DNA of 64,000 bases from Sinorhizobium terangae (GCF_029714365.1 NZ_CP121659.1:1302001-1366000); one strand, 5' to 3'. Shown: positions 9,226 through 19,946, counted from the stretch's first letter. Notes: generated from the letters alone by a model not told the origin. Numbers and translations are program-made.

Positions 9226-10596
9226 ATGGAACGGACGTGCCTGGCGATCATCCTGGCGGCTGGCGAAAGCACGCGGATGAAATCGTCCGTATCGAAGGTG
9301 CTGCATCCGGTGGCGGGCAGGCCGATGATCGCCCACGTCGTCGACGCGCTCGCAAGCGCCTCGATCTCGGATGTCGCGCTCGTCGTTGGTCGCGATGCCG
9401 AGGCCGTTTCCGCCGCCGCCCATACCGCTGGCGTCACCGTCACCTCGTTCCTGCAAAAGGAGCGGCTCGGCACCGGCCACGCAGTGCTTGCGGCTCGCGA
9501 GGCAATTGCGAGGGGTTACGACGACATTCTGGTCGTCTTCGGCGATACCCCCCTTATCACGCCGGAGCCGCTCAAGGCGGCGCGTGAGGGGCTTGCTGAA
9601 GGCAACGACGTGGTCGTTATCGGGTTCGAGGCTGCCGATCCGACCGGCTACGGTCGCCTGATCGTCGAGGACGGTGTGCTGGTCGCGATCCGGGAGCATA
9701 AGGATGCATCCGAGGCCGAGCGTCGGATCACTTATTGCAATGGCGGGCTGATGGCGATCAACGGTCGCAAGGCCCTCGATCTTCTCGGCCGCATCGGCAA
9801 TATGAACGTGAAAGGCGAATATTATCTCACCGATCTCGTTGAAATCGTTCGCGCCGTCGGGGGCAAGGCAGTCGCCGTCGAAGCGCCCGAGGAGGAACTG
9901 ACCGGCTGCAACACAAGAGCGGAACTCGCCTATATCGAGCGTCTCTGGCAGCAGCGCCGGCGGCAGGAACTGATGCTCTCAGGCGTATCGATGATCGCGC
10001 CGGAAACGGTTTTCCTTTCCTGGGATACCGAACTCGCCCAGGATGTCCTGGTGGAGCCGAATGTCGTCTTCGGTCCTGGCGTCACCGTGGAGAGTGGGGC
10101 AATTATCCACGCCTTCTCGCATATCGAGGGCGCGGTTGTTCGCGCGGATGCGACTGTCGGACCGTTCGCACGCCTTCGTCCCGGCGCCGATCTCGGCCCG
10201 AAATCGAAGGTCGGCAATTTCTGCGAGGTGAAGAAGGCCGAAATCGGTGCAGGCGCCAAGGTCAACCATCTGACCTATATCGGCGACGCGTTCGTCGGCG
10301 CCGGATCGAACATTGGAGCGGGAACCATCACCTGCAACTATGACGGGGTCAACAAGCATGTGACCCGCATCGGCGAGAATGCCTTCGTCGGGTCGAACTC
10401 TTCGCTCGTGGCTCCGGTGTCGATCGGCGATGGCGCGCTTGTTGCATCCGGCAGCGTCATTACCGACGACGTTCCCGCCGACGCCGTCGCCTTCGGGCGC
10501 GCGCGCCAGGAAATCAAGCCGGGCAGGGCACCGATCCTGCGCGAACGCTACGAGACGGAGAAGGCCGCTAGGAAGAAGCCGAAGGCTGCCGAATAG
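9226..10596 (+). CDS. glmU: Bifunctional N-acetylglucosamine-1-phosphate uridyltransferase / glucosamine-1-phosphate acetyltransferase GlmU
   Basis: This 456-residue cytoplasmic enzyme acetylates glucosamine 1-phosphate and then uridylylates it to UDP-GlcNAc, the precursor for peptidoglycan and lipid A. The nucleotidyltransferase motif [15 protein letters not shown] is near the N terminus. A left-handed beta-helix acyltransferase with hexapeptide repeats begins at about 260, and the acetyltransferase active-site region [13 protein letters not shown] follows near 330. Two in-frame ATGs exist (9220 and 9226). The GGAG at 9214-9217 is 8 bp from the second but only 2 bp from the first, so 9226 is preferred. 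glmS follows after 146 bp, placing the two steps together. Confidence 0.96.
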   Translation: MERTCLAIILAAGESTRMKSSVSKVLHPVAGRPMIAHVVDALASASISDVALVVGRDAEAVSAAAHTAGVTVTSFLQKERLGTGHAVLAAREAIARGYDDILVVFGDTPLITPEPLKAAREGLAEGNDVVVIGFEAADPTGYGRLIVEDGVLVAIREHKDASEAERRITYCNGGLMAINGRKALDLLGRIGNMNVKGEYYLTDLVEIVRAVGGKAVAVEAPEEELTGCNTRAELAYIERLWQQRRRQELMLSGVSMIAPETVFLSWDTELAQDVLVEPNVVFGPGVTVESGAIIHAFSHIEGAVVRADATVGPFARLRPGADLGPKSKVGNFCEVKKAEIGAGAKVNHLTYIGDAFVGAGSNIGAGTITCNYDGVNKHVTRIGENAFVGSNSSLVAPVSIGDGALVASGSVITDDVPADAVAFGRARQEIKPGRAPILRERYETEKAARKKPKAAE

Positions 10597-10742
10597 GTCA
10601 CGTTAAATACTGAAACTGAAAGTGAAATCGGACCGGATTGCCTCACGCGGCAATTTCGCTACGAAAGCCTGAAGGCGGCGAGGTCGTCTGCTTTGGGTAA
10701 CAGTTGCGCCGGGACAGGCGTGAAGAGAACGCGGAGAGGGAC

Positions 10743-12569
10743 ATGTGCGGTATCGTTGGCATCGTCGGCAATCAGCCGGTATCGGAGCGATTGGTCGATG
10801 CGCTGAAGCGGCTCGAATATCGCGGTTATGATTCGGCGGGCGTTGCAACCATCGACGGGGGCCGGTTGAAGCGCCGCCGCGCCGAGGGGAAGCTCTTCAA
10901 TCTCGAAGCGAAGCTGAAAGAGGAGCCATTGGCCGGCAGCATCGGCATCGCCCACACGCGCTGGGCGACGCATGGCGCGCCGACGGAGCGCAACGCACAT
11001 CCCCATTTCACCGATGGCGTTGCCGTAGTCCACAACGGCATTATCGAGAACTTCGCCGAACTGAAGGATGAACTTGCTGCGTCGGGTGTCGAGTTCCGCA
11101 CCGATACCGATACGGAAGTCGTGGCGCATCTCCTGGCGAAATACCATCGCGACGGCATGGGGCGGCGCGAAGCGATGCACGCGATGCTGAAGCGCGTGAC
11201 CGGGGCCTATGCACTGGCAGTGCTCTTCGAGGATGATCCGTCGACGATCATGGCGGCGCGAAACGGGCCGCCGCTCGCGATCGGTCATGGCGACGGTGAA
11301 ATGTTCCTGGGGTCGGATGCGATCGCCTTGGCGCCGTTCACCAATGAAATCACCTATCTGATCGATGGCGATTGGGCCGTTATCGGCAAGAGCGGCGCAC
11401 ACATCTTCGACGTTGACGGCAATGTCGTCACGCGGCCGCGTCAGATTTCGATGGCTGCGGCCTATTTGGTCGACAAGGGCAATCATCGCCATTTCATGGA
11501 GAAGGAAATCTACGAGCAGCCGGAGGTCATCTCTCACGCGCTCGGCCACTACATCAACTTCATCGAAAACCGCGTGACGGCTGTTTCCGATGCCATCGAT
11601 TTCGCCAAGGTGCCGAGCCTTGCGCTTTCGGCCTGCGGCACCGCCTACCTCGCCGGGTTGATCGGAAAGTACTGGTTCGAGCGCTATGCGCGCTTGCCGG
11701 TTGAAATCGATGTCGCTTCAGAGTTCCGCTATCGCGAGATCCCGCTCTCGCCGCAATCGGCCGCTCTCTTCATTTCGCAGTCGGGCGAAACCGCCGATAC
11801 GCTGGCATCGCTCAGGTACTGCAAGGAACACGGCCTGAAGATTGGTGCCGTCGTCAACACCCGCGAATCGACGATCGCGCGGGAATCCGACGCCGTCTTC
11901 CCCATCCTCGCCGGTCCGGAGATCGGCGTCGCATCGACCAAGGCCTTCACCTGCCAGCTCGCCGTGCTCGCCGCGCTTGCCGTCGGCGCCGGCCGGGCGC
12001 GTGGCACGGTCAGCGAGCAGGAAGAGCAGGCGCTGGTGAAAAGCCTTGCCGAGATGCCGCGTATCATGGGCCAGGTGTTGAACAGCATCCAGCCTAAAAT
12101 CGAGCTTCTGTCGCGCGAACTGTCGAAGTGCCGTGACGTGCTCTATCTCGGCCGCGGCACCAGCTTCCCGCTGGCGATGGAAGGTGCGCTGAAGCTCAAG
12201 GAGATCTCCTACATCCACGCGGAAGGCTATGCGGCCGGCGAGCTGAAGCATGGGCCGATCGCGCTGATCGACGAAAACATGCCGGTCATCGTCATCGCGC
12301 CGCACGACCGCTTCTTCGACAAGACGGTCTCGAACATGCAGGAAGTTGCCGCTCGTGGCGGGCGCATCATTCTTATCACGGACGAGATGGGCGCTGCCGC
12401 GTCGAAGCTCGACACGATGCATACGATCGTGTTGCCGAACGTCGACGAGGTCATCGCGCCGATGATCTTCGCGTTGCCGATCCAGCTTCTTGCCTATCAC
12501 ACGGCCGTCTTCATGGGCACCGATGTCGATCAGCCGCGTAACCTGGCCAAGTCGGTAACCGTCGAATGA
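10743..12569 (+). CDS. glmS: Glutamine-fructose-6-phosphate aminotransferase GlmS
   Basis: This 608-residue enzyme makes glucosamine 6-phosphate from fructose 6-phosphate and glutamine. MCGIVGIVG exposes the catalytic Cys after Met removal, which fixes the start at 10743 although the frame opens at 10704. A class II glutaminase domain (about 2-220) is followed by two SIS sugar-isomerase domains (about 285-600), and the protein ends in the conserved LAKSVTVE. An AG-rich ribosome site (GGAGAGGG) lies just before the ATG. Its TGA overlaps the ATG of the next gene (ATGA). Confidence 0.97.
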   Translation: MCGIVGIVGNQPVSERLVDALKRLEYRGYDSAGVATIDGGRLKRRRAEGKLFNLEAKLKEEPLAGSIGIAHTRWATHGAPTERNAHPHFTDGVAVVHNGIIENFAELKDELAASGVEFRTDTDTEVVAHLLAKYHRDGMGRREAMHAMLKRVTGAYALAVLFEDDPSTIMAARNGPPLAIGHGDGEMFLGSDAIALAPFTNEITYLIDGDWAVIGKSGAHIFDVDGNVVTRPRQISMAAAYLVDKGNHRHFMEKEIYEQPEVISHALGHYINFIENRVTAVSDAIDFAKVPSLALSACGTAYLAGLIGKYWFERYARLPVEIDVASEFRYREIPLSPQSAALFISQSGETADTLASLRYCKEHGLKIGAVVNTRESTIARESDAVFPILAGPEIGVASTKAFTCQLAVLAALAVGAGRARGTVSEQEEQALVKSLAEMPRIMGQVLNSIQPKIELLSRELSKCRDVLYLGRGTSFPLAMEGALKLKEISYIHAEGYAAGELKHGPIALIDENMPVIVIAPHDRFFDKTVSNMQEVAARGGRIILITDEMGAAASKLDTMHTIVLPNVDEVIAPMIFALPIQLLAYHTAVFMGTDVDQPRNLAKSVTVE

Positions 12570-13063
12570 TCATCCGGCCGGAGCGGAGCGACGATCATGA
12601 GGCGATCCGCGATGTGACCGCGGCCGCCTTTGCCGGTCATCCGCATAGCGACCAAACGGAACCGCTCATCATCGAGCGGCTGCGCGCCGCCGGCGCGCTT
12701 GCCCTGTCGCTTGTTGCGGAAGACGCGGGTGAAGTGATCGCTCACATCGCTTTTTCGCCGGTGACGATCACCCCCTCCGCCGCCGGGTGGTACGGGCTTG
12801 GTCCGGTTTCGGTGCGGCCGGATAGGCAAGGGCGCGGCGTGGGCAGTGCGCTCATCCGCCAAGGCCTTGATATGTTGCGGAAATCGGGTGCGGTGGGCTG
12901 CGTCGTCGTCGGCGAGCCGGAGTTATACCAAAAGTTCGGCTTTCGACATGAAAGCACTCTTGTTTTTCCGGGTTGTGCGCCGCAATATTTTCTAGTTCTG
13001 ATCTTGTCGGAAACGACGGTTTCCGGCAATGTCGCGTATCATCCGGCCTTTGGGCCGATGTGA
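12566..13063 (+). CDS. GNAT-family N-acetyltransferase
   Basis: The 165-residue protein has a GNAT fold. The acetyl-CoA-binding motif A is LGPVSVRPDRQGRGVGSALI (about 75-94), followed by the YQKFGF motif typical of the end of the domain. It starts at the ATG that overlaps the glmS stop, so it is probably translated by coupling with glmS. It resembles the YhbS-like branch of putative acyltransferases. The substrate is unknown, and a role in amino-sugar metabolism is only suggested by position. Confidence 0.88.
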   Translation: MIIRPERSDDHEAIRDVTAAAFAGHPHSDQTEPLIIERLRAAGALALSLVAEDAGEVIAHIAFSPVTITPSAAGWYGLGPVSVRPDRQGRGVGSALIRQGLDMLRKSGAVGCVVVGEPELYQKFGFRHESTLVFPGCAPQYFLVLILSETTVSGNVAYHPAFGPM

Positions 13064-13081
13064 AGAATTGATGGCAACGGC

Positions 13082-13771
13082 ATGACGGAAGGCTCCAAAA
13101 GCGGCATCATAGCGGCCCGGCTGCGCAACTATTTCCTTACCGGGCTCATCATCTGCGCACCCGTGGCAATCACGGTCTGGCTGGTTCGCTCCTTTATCGA
13201 ATGGGCGGATAGCTGGGTGAAACCTTACCTGCCGAACTTTTATAATCCCGACACCTATTCGCCCGTTGCCATACCCGGTTTTGGCCTCCTCGTTGCTGTG
13301 ATCGTCATAACACTCGTCGGGTTTATGACGGCGAATCTCGTAGGACGGTCGATCGTCGCTTTCGGCGAGTCGCTCCTCAACAGGACGCCACTTGTCCGCA
13401 CGATCTACAAGTCGCTCAAGCAGATTTTCCAGACCGTTCTCCAGGAGCAGTCTTCGTCCTTCAAAAAGGCAGGGCTGATCGAGTATCCGAGCCCGGGCCT
13501 TTGGTCGCTGGTATTCATCGCGACCGACGTCAAGGGTGAAATCGCCGCGAAATTTGATGAGCGGGGCATGGACATGGTCACGGTTTTCCTTCCGCCCACG
13601 CCGATCCCGACGGCCGGGTTTCTGCTGTTCGTGCCGCGCGAGAAAATCATACCGCTTCAGATGAGTGCCGAGGACGCGGCCAAACTCCTCATTTCCGGCG
13701 GCCTAGTCGCGCCCGACTACAAGCCGCTCGCCAACGCGCCGCGACCGATCCCCCATCAGAAGAGCGCCTAG
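13082..13771 (+). CDS. DUF502 family membrane protein
   Basis: The 229-residue protein has two predicted membrane segments (about 18-38 and 60-85) and the conserved DUF502 pattern LLNRTPLVRTIYKSLKQI, followed by a soluble domain with FLPPTPIPTAGFLLFVP. DUF502 proteins are widespread inner-membrane proteins without a firmly assigned bacterial function; plant relatives (LCV) give no direct clue. It lies 19 bp after the acetyltransferase and ends convergent with recG. Confidence 0.85.
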   Translation: MTEGSKSGIIAARLRNYFLTGLIICAPVAITVWLVRSFIEWADSWVKPYLPNFYNPDTYSPVAIPGFGLLVAVIVITLVGFMTANLVGRSIVAFGESLLNRTPLVRTIYKSLKQIFQTVLQEQSSSFKKAGLIEYPSPGLWSLVFIATDVKGEIAAKFDERGMDMVTVFLPPTPIPTAGFLLFVPREKIIPLQMSAEDAAKLLISGGLVAPDYKPLANAPRPIPHQKSA

Positions 13772-13793
13772 AACACGCCTTTCCGAAATTGCT

Positions 13794-15899
13794 CTAACCG
13801 GCGCGCAGGAAACGGATCGCCTCGTCGCGTCGGTAAAGATAAAGCAGCGTTCGCAGCGCTTCGCCACGCTCTGACGTGAGCTCGGGATCGTGCTCTATGA
13901 CATAGGCGGCATCCCTGCGGGCGATCTCCAGGAGATCACCATGCGCCTCGAGGCTCGCGATGCGGAAACCGGGTGTTCCGGACTGGCGTGTTCCAAGAAG
14001 CTCGCCTTCACCGCGCAGTTTGAGGTCCTCCTCGGCAATCAGAAACCCGTCCTCGGTCTCGCGCAAAATGGAAAGACGTGCGCGGCCTGCTTCGCTGAGC
14101 GGGCTCTTGTAGAGGAGGATGCAGGTCGATGCCTCATCACCACGGCCCACGCGCCCCCTCAACTGATGCAGTTGCGCCAGACCGAAGCGCTCCGCGTGTT
14201 CGATCACCATGATCGTCGCGTCGGGAACATCCACGCCGACCTCCACCACCGTCGTCGCCACGAGTAGGCGAATCTCGCCATTCTTGAAGCCAAGCATCAC
14301 GGCGTCCTTGTCCGGACCGGACATGCGGCCGTGAACGAGACCGACGTCATTGCCGAAGCGCTTGACAAGGCTCTGATAGCGCTCATCGGCCGACATCACA
14401 TCGCTTTCTTCGGATTCCTCCACCAGCGGGCAGATCCAGTAGGCCTTCTTGCCTTGGCCGAGCGCCGCATCGAGCCTGTCGATGACCTCATCCGTGCGCT
14501 CGGTGGGTATCGTCACCGTCTGTATCGGCTTTCGCCCGGCCGGCTTCTCCGTGAGCTTGGAGACATCCATGTCGCCGAAGGCGGCGAGCACGAGCGTGCG
14601 CGGAATCGGTGTCGCCGTCATGACGAGCATGTGTGGGGAAATGCCCTTGGCGGTGAGCCGCAGCCGTTGGTGAACACCGAAACGATGCTGCTCGTCGACG
14701 ATGGCCAGCACGAGCTGATGATAGTTCACGGCTTCCTGGAACAGAGCGTGGGTTCCGATCACCATCTGCGTTTCGCCGGAGGCGATCCGTTCCAGGATCG
14801 CATCGCGCTCCTTGCCCTTCGTGCGCCCGGTTAGGACATCGATCCCGATACCGGCCGGCGCGGCCATTTTCGAAAGGGTGGCATGATGCTGCCGGGCGAG
14901 GATTTCAGTCGGCGCCATCAGCACCGCCTGGCCGCCCGATTCGATCGCGGCGAGCATGGCCATCAGCGCCACCGCCGTCTTGCCGGAACCGACGTCGCCT
15001 TGCAGCAGACGCAGCATGCGATCGCTGCCGGACATGTCGGCAAGGACGTCGCGGACCGCGGCCGACTGGCTCGCCGTGAGCGAGAAAGGCAGAGCACGGA
15101 TGACCGGCTCACTCAATTTGCCAGTCGGATGAACGGGGGTTCCGGCGACCTTGCGCAGCCGCTGGCGCACCAGCGAAAGCGACAACTGTCCCGCGAGGAA
15201 TTCGTCATAGGCGAGCCGCCGCCGCGCGGGAGCTTGCGCATCGATGTCGGTTTCATCGCGCGGCTCGTGCAGCCGGTGGAAGCTTTCCCTTGCGCCTTGA
15301 AACCCTTGCTGACGGAGCAGCGCCTCGTCGAGCCACTCCGGCAGATCGGGCACCCGCGCCACCGCCGCCTCGATCGAGCGCCGCAACGTTCGCGGCGAGA
15401 GGCCGGCAGTCAACCCATAGACGGGCTCGACGAGCGGTAGATTTTCCGCCTCGGCGACCCTGACCATATAGTCAGGATGGACCATCGACGCACGGCCATT
15501 GAACCAATCCACCTTGCCGCTGACGACAACGGTCTCATCGACCGGCAGCGCCTTTTCCAGCCAATTGCCCTTGACGCGAAAGAAGGTGAGCGCCAGTTCG
15601 CCCGTGTCATCGTGCAGAAACACCCGGTAGGGTACGTTCGGTCTGCCACGAGGCGATGGCTGGTGCCGGTCGACGCGGCCGGTGATAGTGACAACGGCAC
15701 CTTGCGGCGCGTAGACAATGCCCGGTTGCTGGCGCCGATCGATCACCGAATGGGGCGGATGAAAAACAAGATCGATCACCCGGCAATCGTCGATCGTTTC
15801 ACGGCCGAGCAGACGCGCATAGAGTTCGCCGGTTTTCGGACCGATGCCGGGGAGCGTGTCGAGAGGCGAAAACAGCGGGTCGAGGAGGGCAGGGCGCAT
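13794..15899 (-). CDS. recG: ATP-dependent DNA helicase RecG
   Basis: The 701-residue protein has full-length RecG architecture: an N-terminal wedge/OB domain that binds branched DNA, then a superfamily 2 helicase core. Visible motifs are the Walker A LLQGDVGSGKTAVALMA, the Walker B-type box IVDEQHRFG, the SATPIPRTL-like motif III (TATPIPRTL) and QLRGRVGRG near motif VI. RecG reverses stalled replication forks and processes Holliday junctions and R-loops. It points away from sdhE and mfd. Confidence 0.96.
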   Translation of the reverse strand: MRPALLDPLFSPLDTLPGIGPKTGELYARLLGRETIDDCRVIDLVFHPPHSVIDRRQQPGIVYAPQGAVVTITGRVDRHQPSPRGRPNVPYRVFLHDDTGELALTFFRVKGNWLEKALPVDETVVVSGKVDWFNGRASMVHPDYMVRVAEAENLPLVEPVYGLTAGLSPRTLRRSIEAAVARVPDLPEWLDEALLRQQGFQGARESFHRLHEPRDETDIDAQAPARRRLAYDEFLAGQLSLSLVRQRLRKVAGTPVHPTGKLSEPVIRALPFSLTASQSAAVRDVLADMSGSDRMLRLLQGDVGSGKTAVALMAMLAAIESGGQAVLMAPTEILARQHHATLSKMAAPAGIGIDVLTGRTKGKERDAILERIASGETQMVIGTHALFQEAVNYHQLVLAIVDEQHRFGVHQRLRLTAKGISPHMLVMTATPIPRTLVLAAFGDMDVSKLTEKPAGRKPIQTVTIPTERTDEVIDRLDAALGQGKKAYWICPLVEESEESDVMSADERYQSLVKRFGNDVGLVHGRMSGPDKDAVMLGFKNGEIRLLVATTVVEVGVDVPDATIMVIEHAERFGLAQLHQLRGRVGRGDEASTCILLYKSPLSEAGRARLSILRETEDGFLIAEEDLKLRGEGELLGTRQSGTPGFRIASLEAHGDLLEIARRDAAYVIEHDPELTSERGEALRTLLYLYRRDEAIRFLRAG

Positions 15900-16021
15900 G
15901 ACGATGAAATTGCGACGATAATTCCGGCTTTGGCAAGGCTGACAACGCGCCTTCCAGCGTTTATAGAGCCCAGTGACTAAAAACCCGCCGCCTTGGCAGC
16001 GGGCGGCAGGAAGGATTTTCC

Positions 16022-16327
16022 ATGACCGGCATCACGCGTACCAGCGCCGATCTCGACTCGCGTCGGCGCAGGATCCTCTTTCGTTCCTGGCATCGCGGTA
16101 TTCGCGAGATGGATCTGATTCTCGGGCAGTTCGCAGAGACAGAGTTGGCGAGCCTGTCCGATGCGGAGCTCGATGAATTGGAAACGATCATGCGCGAGGA
16201 AGATAACGATCTCGTGCGATGGATCACCGGCGAACAGCCCCTGCCGGAGCGTTATGCGACGCCGTTGTTCGGCCGGATCGCGGCTTATCGCCCCGACTTC
16301 GACAAGCTTCGTCAGGAAACGAAATAG
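16022..16327 (+). CDS. sdhE: FAD assembly factor SdhE
   Basis: This 101-residue DUF339/SdhE protein promotes covalent attachment of FAD to the SdhA subunit of succinate dehydrogenase (complex II). The conserved RGxxE-like motif appears as WHRGIREMDLILGQF, and the helical bundle ends with DLVRWITGEQPLP. It lies 9 bp upstream of mfd and opposite recG, an arrangement often seen in alphaproteobacteria. The sdh operon itself is not in the window. Confidence 0.93.
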   Translation: MTGITRTSADLDSRRRRILFRSWHRGIREMDLILGQFAETELASLSDAELDELETIMREEDNDLVRWITGEQPLPERYATPLFGRIAAYRPDFDKLRQETK

Positions 16328-16336
16328 ACACAAGCG

Positions 16337-19300
16337 ATGATATCTGGCCTTGACGCGAAGAAGATCCTTTCCACCACACGGGAGGTGACGATCGGCCCGG
16401 TGCCGTCCGGCGCCGAGGCACTGATCCTTGCCGAATTGGCGCGCGCGGGAAGCCCCGTCGCCTATATCCTTTCCGACGGTCAGCGGATCGCCGACCTTGA
16501 GCAGGTTCTGGGCTTCGTGGCGCCGGACATTCCGGTTCTGACGCTCCCGGGCTGGGACTGCCTGCCTTACGACCGCGTTTCCCCGAGTGCCGACACGTCC
16601 GCGCGGAGGCTGGCCGCCTTGAGCGCGCTGATAGCGCACCGGGCGAAGCCACATCCGGCGATCGTGCTCGTCACCGTGAACGCGGCCCTCCAGAAAATCT
16701 CGCCCCAGGACGTGATCGAAAGCCTCGCCTTTTCGGCAAGGCCGGGCAACCAGGTCCGCATGGACGATATTGCCGCGCGGCTGGAGCGAAACGGTTTCGA
16801 GCGTGTGCCGACCGTGCGCGAGGTCGGCGAGTTCGCCGTCCGAGGCGGCATCCTCGACGTCTATGTCCCCGGCAGCGGCGAGCCGCTGCGCCTGGATTTC
16901 TTCGGCGACACGCTCGAGACAATCCGCTCCTTCGACCCGGCGAGCCAGCGCACGACCGGCCAGGTGCGTTCGCTCGATCTCAACCCGATGAGCGAAGTGT
17001 CGCTGACGCCCGAGACCATCAGCCACTTCCGCAAGCAGTATCTTTCGCTCTTCGGAGCCGCGACGCGGGACGATGCGCTTTACCAGGCGGTATCGGAAGG
17101 GCGCCGCTATGCCGGCATGGAGCATTGGCTGCCGCTCTTCTATGACGGCTTGGAGACGGTGTTCGACTACCTCGACGGTTTCCGTATCGTCACGGACCAT
17201 CTGGCGCGCGAAGCGGCGGCGGAGCGGTCGAAGCTTATTCTCGACTATTATGATGCGCGCCTTGCCTCTGCATCGCCGGGCAAAAGCCAGATCTCCCAAG
17301 GCACGCCCTACAAGCCTGTGCCGCCGGAACTGCTTTATCTCAGCGCCAAGGGCTTTGGCGCGATGCTCTCTGAACTGAACGCCGTCCGCCTCTCGCCATT
17401 TCACGAGCATGAAGGGGAAGCGCGCCAGGTCGTCGCCATCGAGGCGCGACAGGGGCTGCGCTGGGCAAAGGCGGCGGGCGAGATCGAAAGTGACGGCGAA
17501 CGCGCGAACGTGTTCGATCAAGCTGTGAAGCATATCGCCGAAAAGCGGGCGAGGGGCGCGAAGGTCGTCATTTCGGGCTGGACGGAGGGATCGCTCGATC
17601 GTCTTTTGCAGGTTCTCGGCGAACACGGGCTTGCGAATATTCGTCCGATCAAGGCTTTGTCCGATGTGCGCTCGCTGAAACCGGGCGAGGCGGCCTCTGC
17701 GGTGCTCAGCCTCGAAGCCGGATTCGAGACCGGCGATCTTGTGGTAATCGGCGAGCAGGACATTCTTGGCGACCGGATGGTGCGCCGATCGAAGCGCCGC
17801 AAACGTGGCGCCGACTTCATCGCCGAGGTCACCGGCCTCGACGAGGGCAGCTATGTCGTCCATGCCGAACACGGTATCGGCCGTTTCGTTGGGCTGCGCA
17901 CCATCGAGGCGGCCGGTGCGCCGCATGACTGTCTCGAGCTTGTCTATGCGGAGGATGCCAAGCTCTTCCTGCCCGTCGAAAACATCGAGCTTCTGTCGCG
18001 CTATGGCTCCGAAGGCACCGATGCGATTCTTGACAAGCTCGGCGGCGTCGCATGGCAGGCGCGCAAGGCCAAGCTCAAGAAGCGGCTGCTTGATATGGCC
18101 GGAGGCCTTATCCGCATCGCTGCCGAACGACATACCCGCCGCGCGCCTGTCCTCGTTGCCCACGACGGGGTCTATGACGAGTTCGCCGCGCGTTTCCCCT
18201 ACGATGAAACCGAAGACCAGATGAACTCGATCGACGCCGTCCGCGACGATCTTGGAAGCGGTCGTCCGATGGATCGCCTGGTTTGTGGCGATGTCGGCTT
18301 CGGCAAGACGGAAGTGGCACTGCGCGCCGCCTTCATCGCGGCGATGAACGGGGTGCAGGTTGCGGTCGTCGTGCCGACGACCTTGCTTGCCCGGCAGCAT
18401 TTCAGGACCTTCGCCGAGCGGTTCCGTGGCTTGCCGGTCCGCATCCAGCAGGCCTCGCGGCTCGTCGGTTCGAAGGAACTCGCGCTGACGAAGAGGGAAG
18501 TGGCCGACGGCAAGACCGACATCGTTGTTGGCACGCACGCGCTGCTCGGCTCTTCGGTCAAGTTTGCCAATCTCGGCCTATTGATCGTCGACGAGGAGCA
18601 ACACTTCGGCGTCAAGCACAAGGAACGGCTAAAGGAGCTGAAGTCCGACGTCCATGTGCTGACGCTGTCGGCAACGCCTATTCCGCGCACGCTGCAGCTT
18701 GCCTTGACCGGGGTTCGCGAATTGTCGCTGATCACCACGCCCCCGGTCGACCGCATGGCGGTTCGCACCTTCATCTCCCCCTTCGATGCGCTGGTAATCC
18801 GCGAGACGCTGATGCGCGAGCACTATCGCGGCGGCCAAAGCTTCTATGTCTGCCCGCGCTTGAGCGACCTTTCGGAGATCCACGATTTCCTGAAATCCGA
18901 TGTCCCGGAACTGAAGGTCGCCGTGGCGCACGGCCAGATGCCGGCAACCGAGCTCGAAGACATCATGAACGCCTTCTACGAAGGACGTTACGACGTGCTC
19001 CTCTCGACGACGATTGTTGAATCGGGACTCGATGTGCCGACCGCAAATACCCTGATCGTGCACCGCGCCGACATGTTCGGCCTCGCCCAGCTCTACCAGC
19101 TTCGCGGCCGGGTGGGCCGGTCCAAGGTTCGCGCCTTCGCGCTCTTTACGTTGCCGGTCAACAAGACATTGACGGGGCCAGCGGAGCGCCGCCTCAAAGT
19201 GCTGCAATCTCTCGACACGCTGGGTGCCGGCTTCCAACTCGCCAGCCACGATCTCGATATCCGAGGAGCCGGCAACCTGCTCGGCGAGGAACAGTCCGGC

Positions 19301-19846
19301 CACATCAAGGAGGTCGGCTTCGAGCTTTATCAGCAAATGTTGGAAGAGGCCGTCGCCGAACTTAAGGGCGAGGAGGAAATTCACGACACCGGCTGGTCGC
19401 CGCAGATATCGGTCGGGACTCCGGTTATGATTCCGGAAGACTATGTCCCGGACCTGAACTTGAGGCTCGGCCTCTACCGGCGTCTCGGCGAATTGACGGA
19501 CCTCAAGGAGATCGACGGTTTCGGCGCGGAGTTGATCGATCGCTTCGGACCGCTGCCGACGGAGGTGCAGCACCTCCTGAAGATCGTCTACATCAAGTCG
19601 CTTTGCCGCACCGCAAACGTCGAGAAGCTCGATGCCGGGCCGAAAGGCGTGGTTGTTCAGTTCCGCAACAAGGAGTTTCCGAACCCCGCGGCTCTCGTCG
19701 GTTACATTGCCAAACAGGGAACGCTGGCAAAAATCCGCCCGGACCAGAGCATCTTCTTCCAACGCGAGCTCGCGACGCCGGATAAGAGGCTTTCCGGCGC
19801 GGCAATGGTGATGACGCAACTCGCCGGACTTGCAAAACCTGCGTGA
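16337..19846 (+). CDS. mfd: Transcription-repair coupling factor Mfd
   Basis: The 1,169-residue protein has the full Mfd layout: an N-terminal UvrB-homology region that recruits UvrA, a CarD/RID-type RNA polymerase interaction domain near 495-590 (YVVHAEHGIGRFVGL), a RecG-like translocase core (Walker A VCGDVGFGKTEVALRA, DEEQ box IVDEEQHFG, QLRGRVGRS), and the C-terminal TRCF domain. Mfd pushes stalled RNA polymerase off lesions and directs excision repair to the transcribed strand. It starts 9 bp after sdhE. Confidence 0.97.
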   Translation: MISGLDAKKILSTTREVTIGPVPSGAEALILAELARAGSPVAYILSDGQRIADLEQVLGFVAPDIPVLTLPGWDCLPYDRVSPSADTSARRLAALSALIAHRAKPHPAIVLVTVNAALQKISPQDVIESLAFSARPGNQVRMDDIAARLERNGFERVPTVREVGEFAVRGGILDVYVPGSGEPLRLDFFGDTLETIRSFDPASQRTTGQVRSLDLNPMSEVSLTPETISHFRKQYLSLFGAATRDDALYQAVSEGRRYAGMEHWLPLFYDGLETVFDYLDGFRIVTDHLAREAAAERSKLILDYYDARLASASPGKSQISQGTPYKPVPPELLYLSAKGFGAMLSELNAVRLSPFHEHEGEARQVVAIEARQGLRWAKAAGEIESDGERANVFDQAVKHIAEKRARGAKVVISGWTEGSLDRLLQVLGEHGLANIRPIKALSDVRSLKPGEAASAVLSLEAGFETGDLVVIGEQDILGDRMVRRSKRRKRGADFIAEVTGLDEGSYVVHAEHGIGRFVGLRTIEAAGAPHDCLELVYAEDAKLFLPVENIELLSRYGSEGTDAILDKLGGVAWQARKAKLKKRLLDMAGGLIRIAAERHTRRAPVLVAHDGVYDEFAARFPYDETEDQMNSIDAVRDDLGSGRPMDRLVCGDVGFGKTEVALRAAFIAAMNGVQVAVVVPTTLLARQHFRTFAERFRGLPVRIQQASRLVGSKELALTKREVADGKTDIVVGTHALLGSSVKFANLGLLIVDEEQHFGVKHKERLKELKSDVHVLTLSATPIPRTLQLALTGVRELSLITTPPVDRMAVRTFISPFDALVIRETLMREHYRGGQSFYVCPRLSDLSEIHDFLKSDVPELKVAVAHGQMPATELEDIMNAFYEGRYDVLLSTTIVESGLDVPTANTLIVHRADMFGLAQLYQLRGRVGRSKVRAFALFTLPVNKTLTGPAERRLKVLQSLDTLGAGFQLASHDLDIRGAGNLLGEEQSGHIKEVGFELYQQMLEEAVAELKGEEEIHDTGWSPQISVGTPVMIPEDYVPDLNLRLGLYRRLGELTDLKEIDGFGAELIDRFGPLPTEVQHLLKIVYIKSLCRTANVEKLDAGPKGVVVQFRNKEFPNPAALVGYIAKQGTLAKIRPDQSIFFQRELATPDKRLSGAAMVMTQLAGLAKPA

Positions 19847-19946
19847 AAATGAAGATGCCGCCGCGGCTGGCGTGGCGGCAAGGTGGTCCGGCTAGCGCGG
19901 GATGAGGAAATGGTTTTAGGTCGATCGGACCTAAAAACATCGTGAT

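Noticed and set aside
15977..18538. An 853-codon minus-strand open frame opposite sdhE and mfd
   Set aside because: It is the antisense shadow of high-GC coding sequence; mfd and sdhE on the plus strand have full family motifs, and the shadow has none.
18629..19819. A 396-codon minus-strand open frame opposite the end of mfd
   Set aside because: Antisense shadow of mfd with no recognisable domain.
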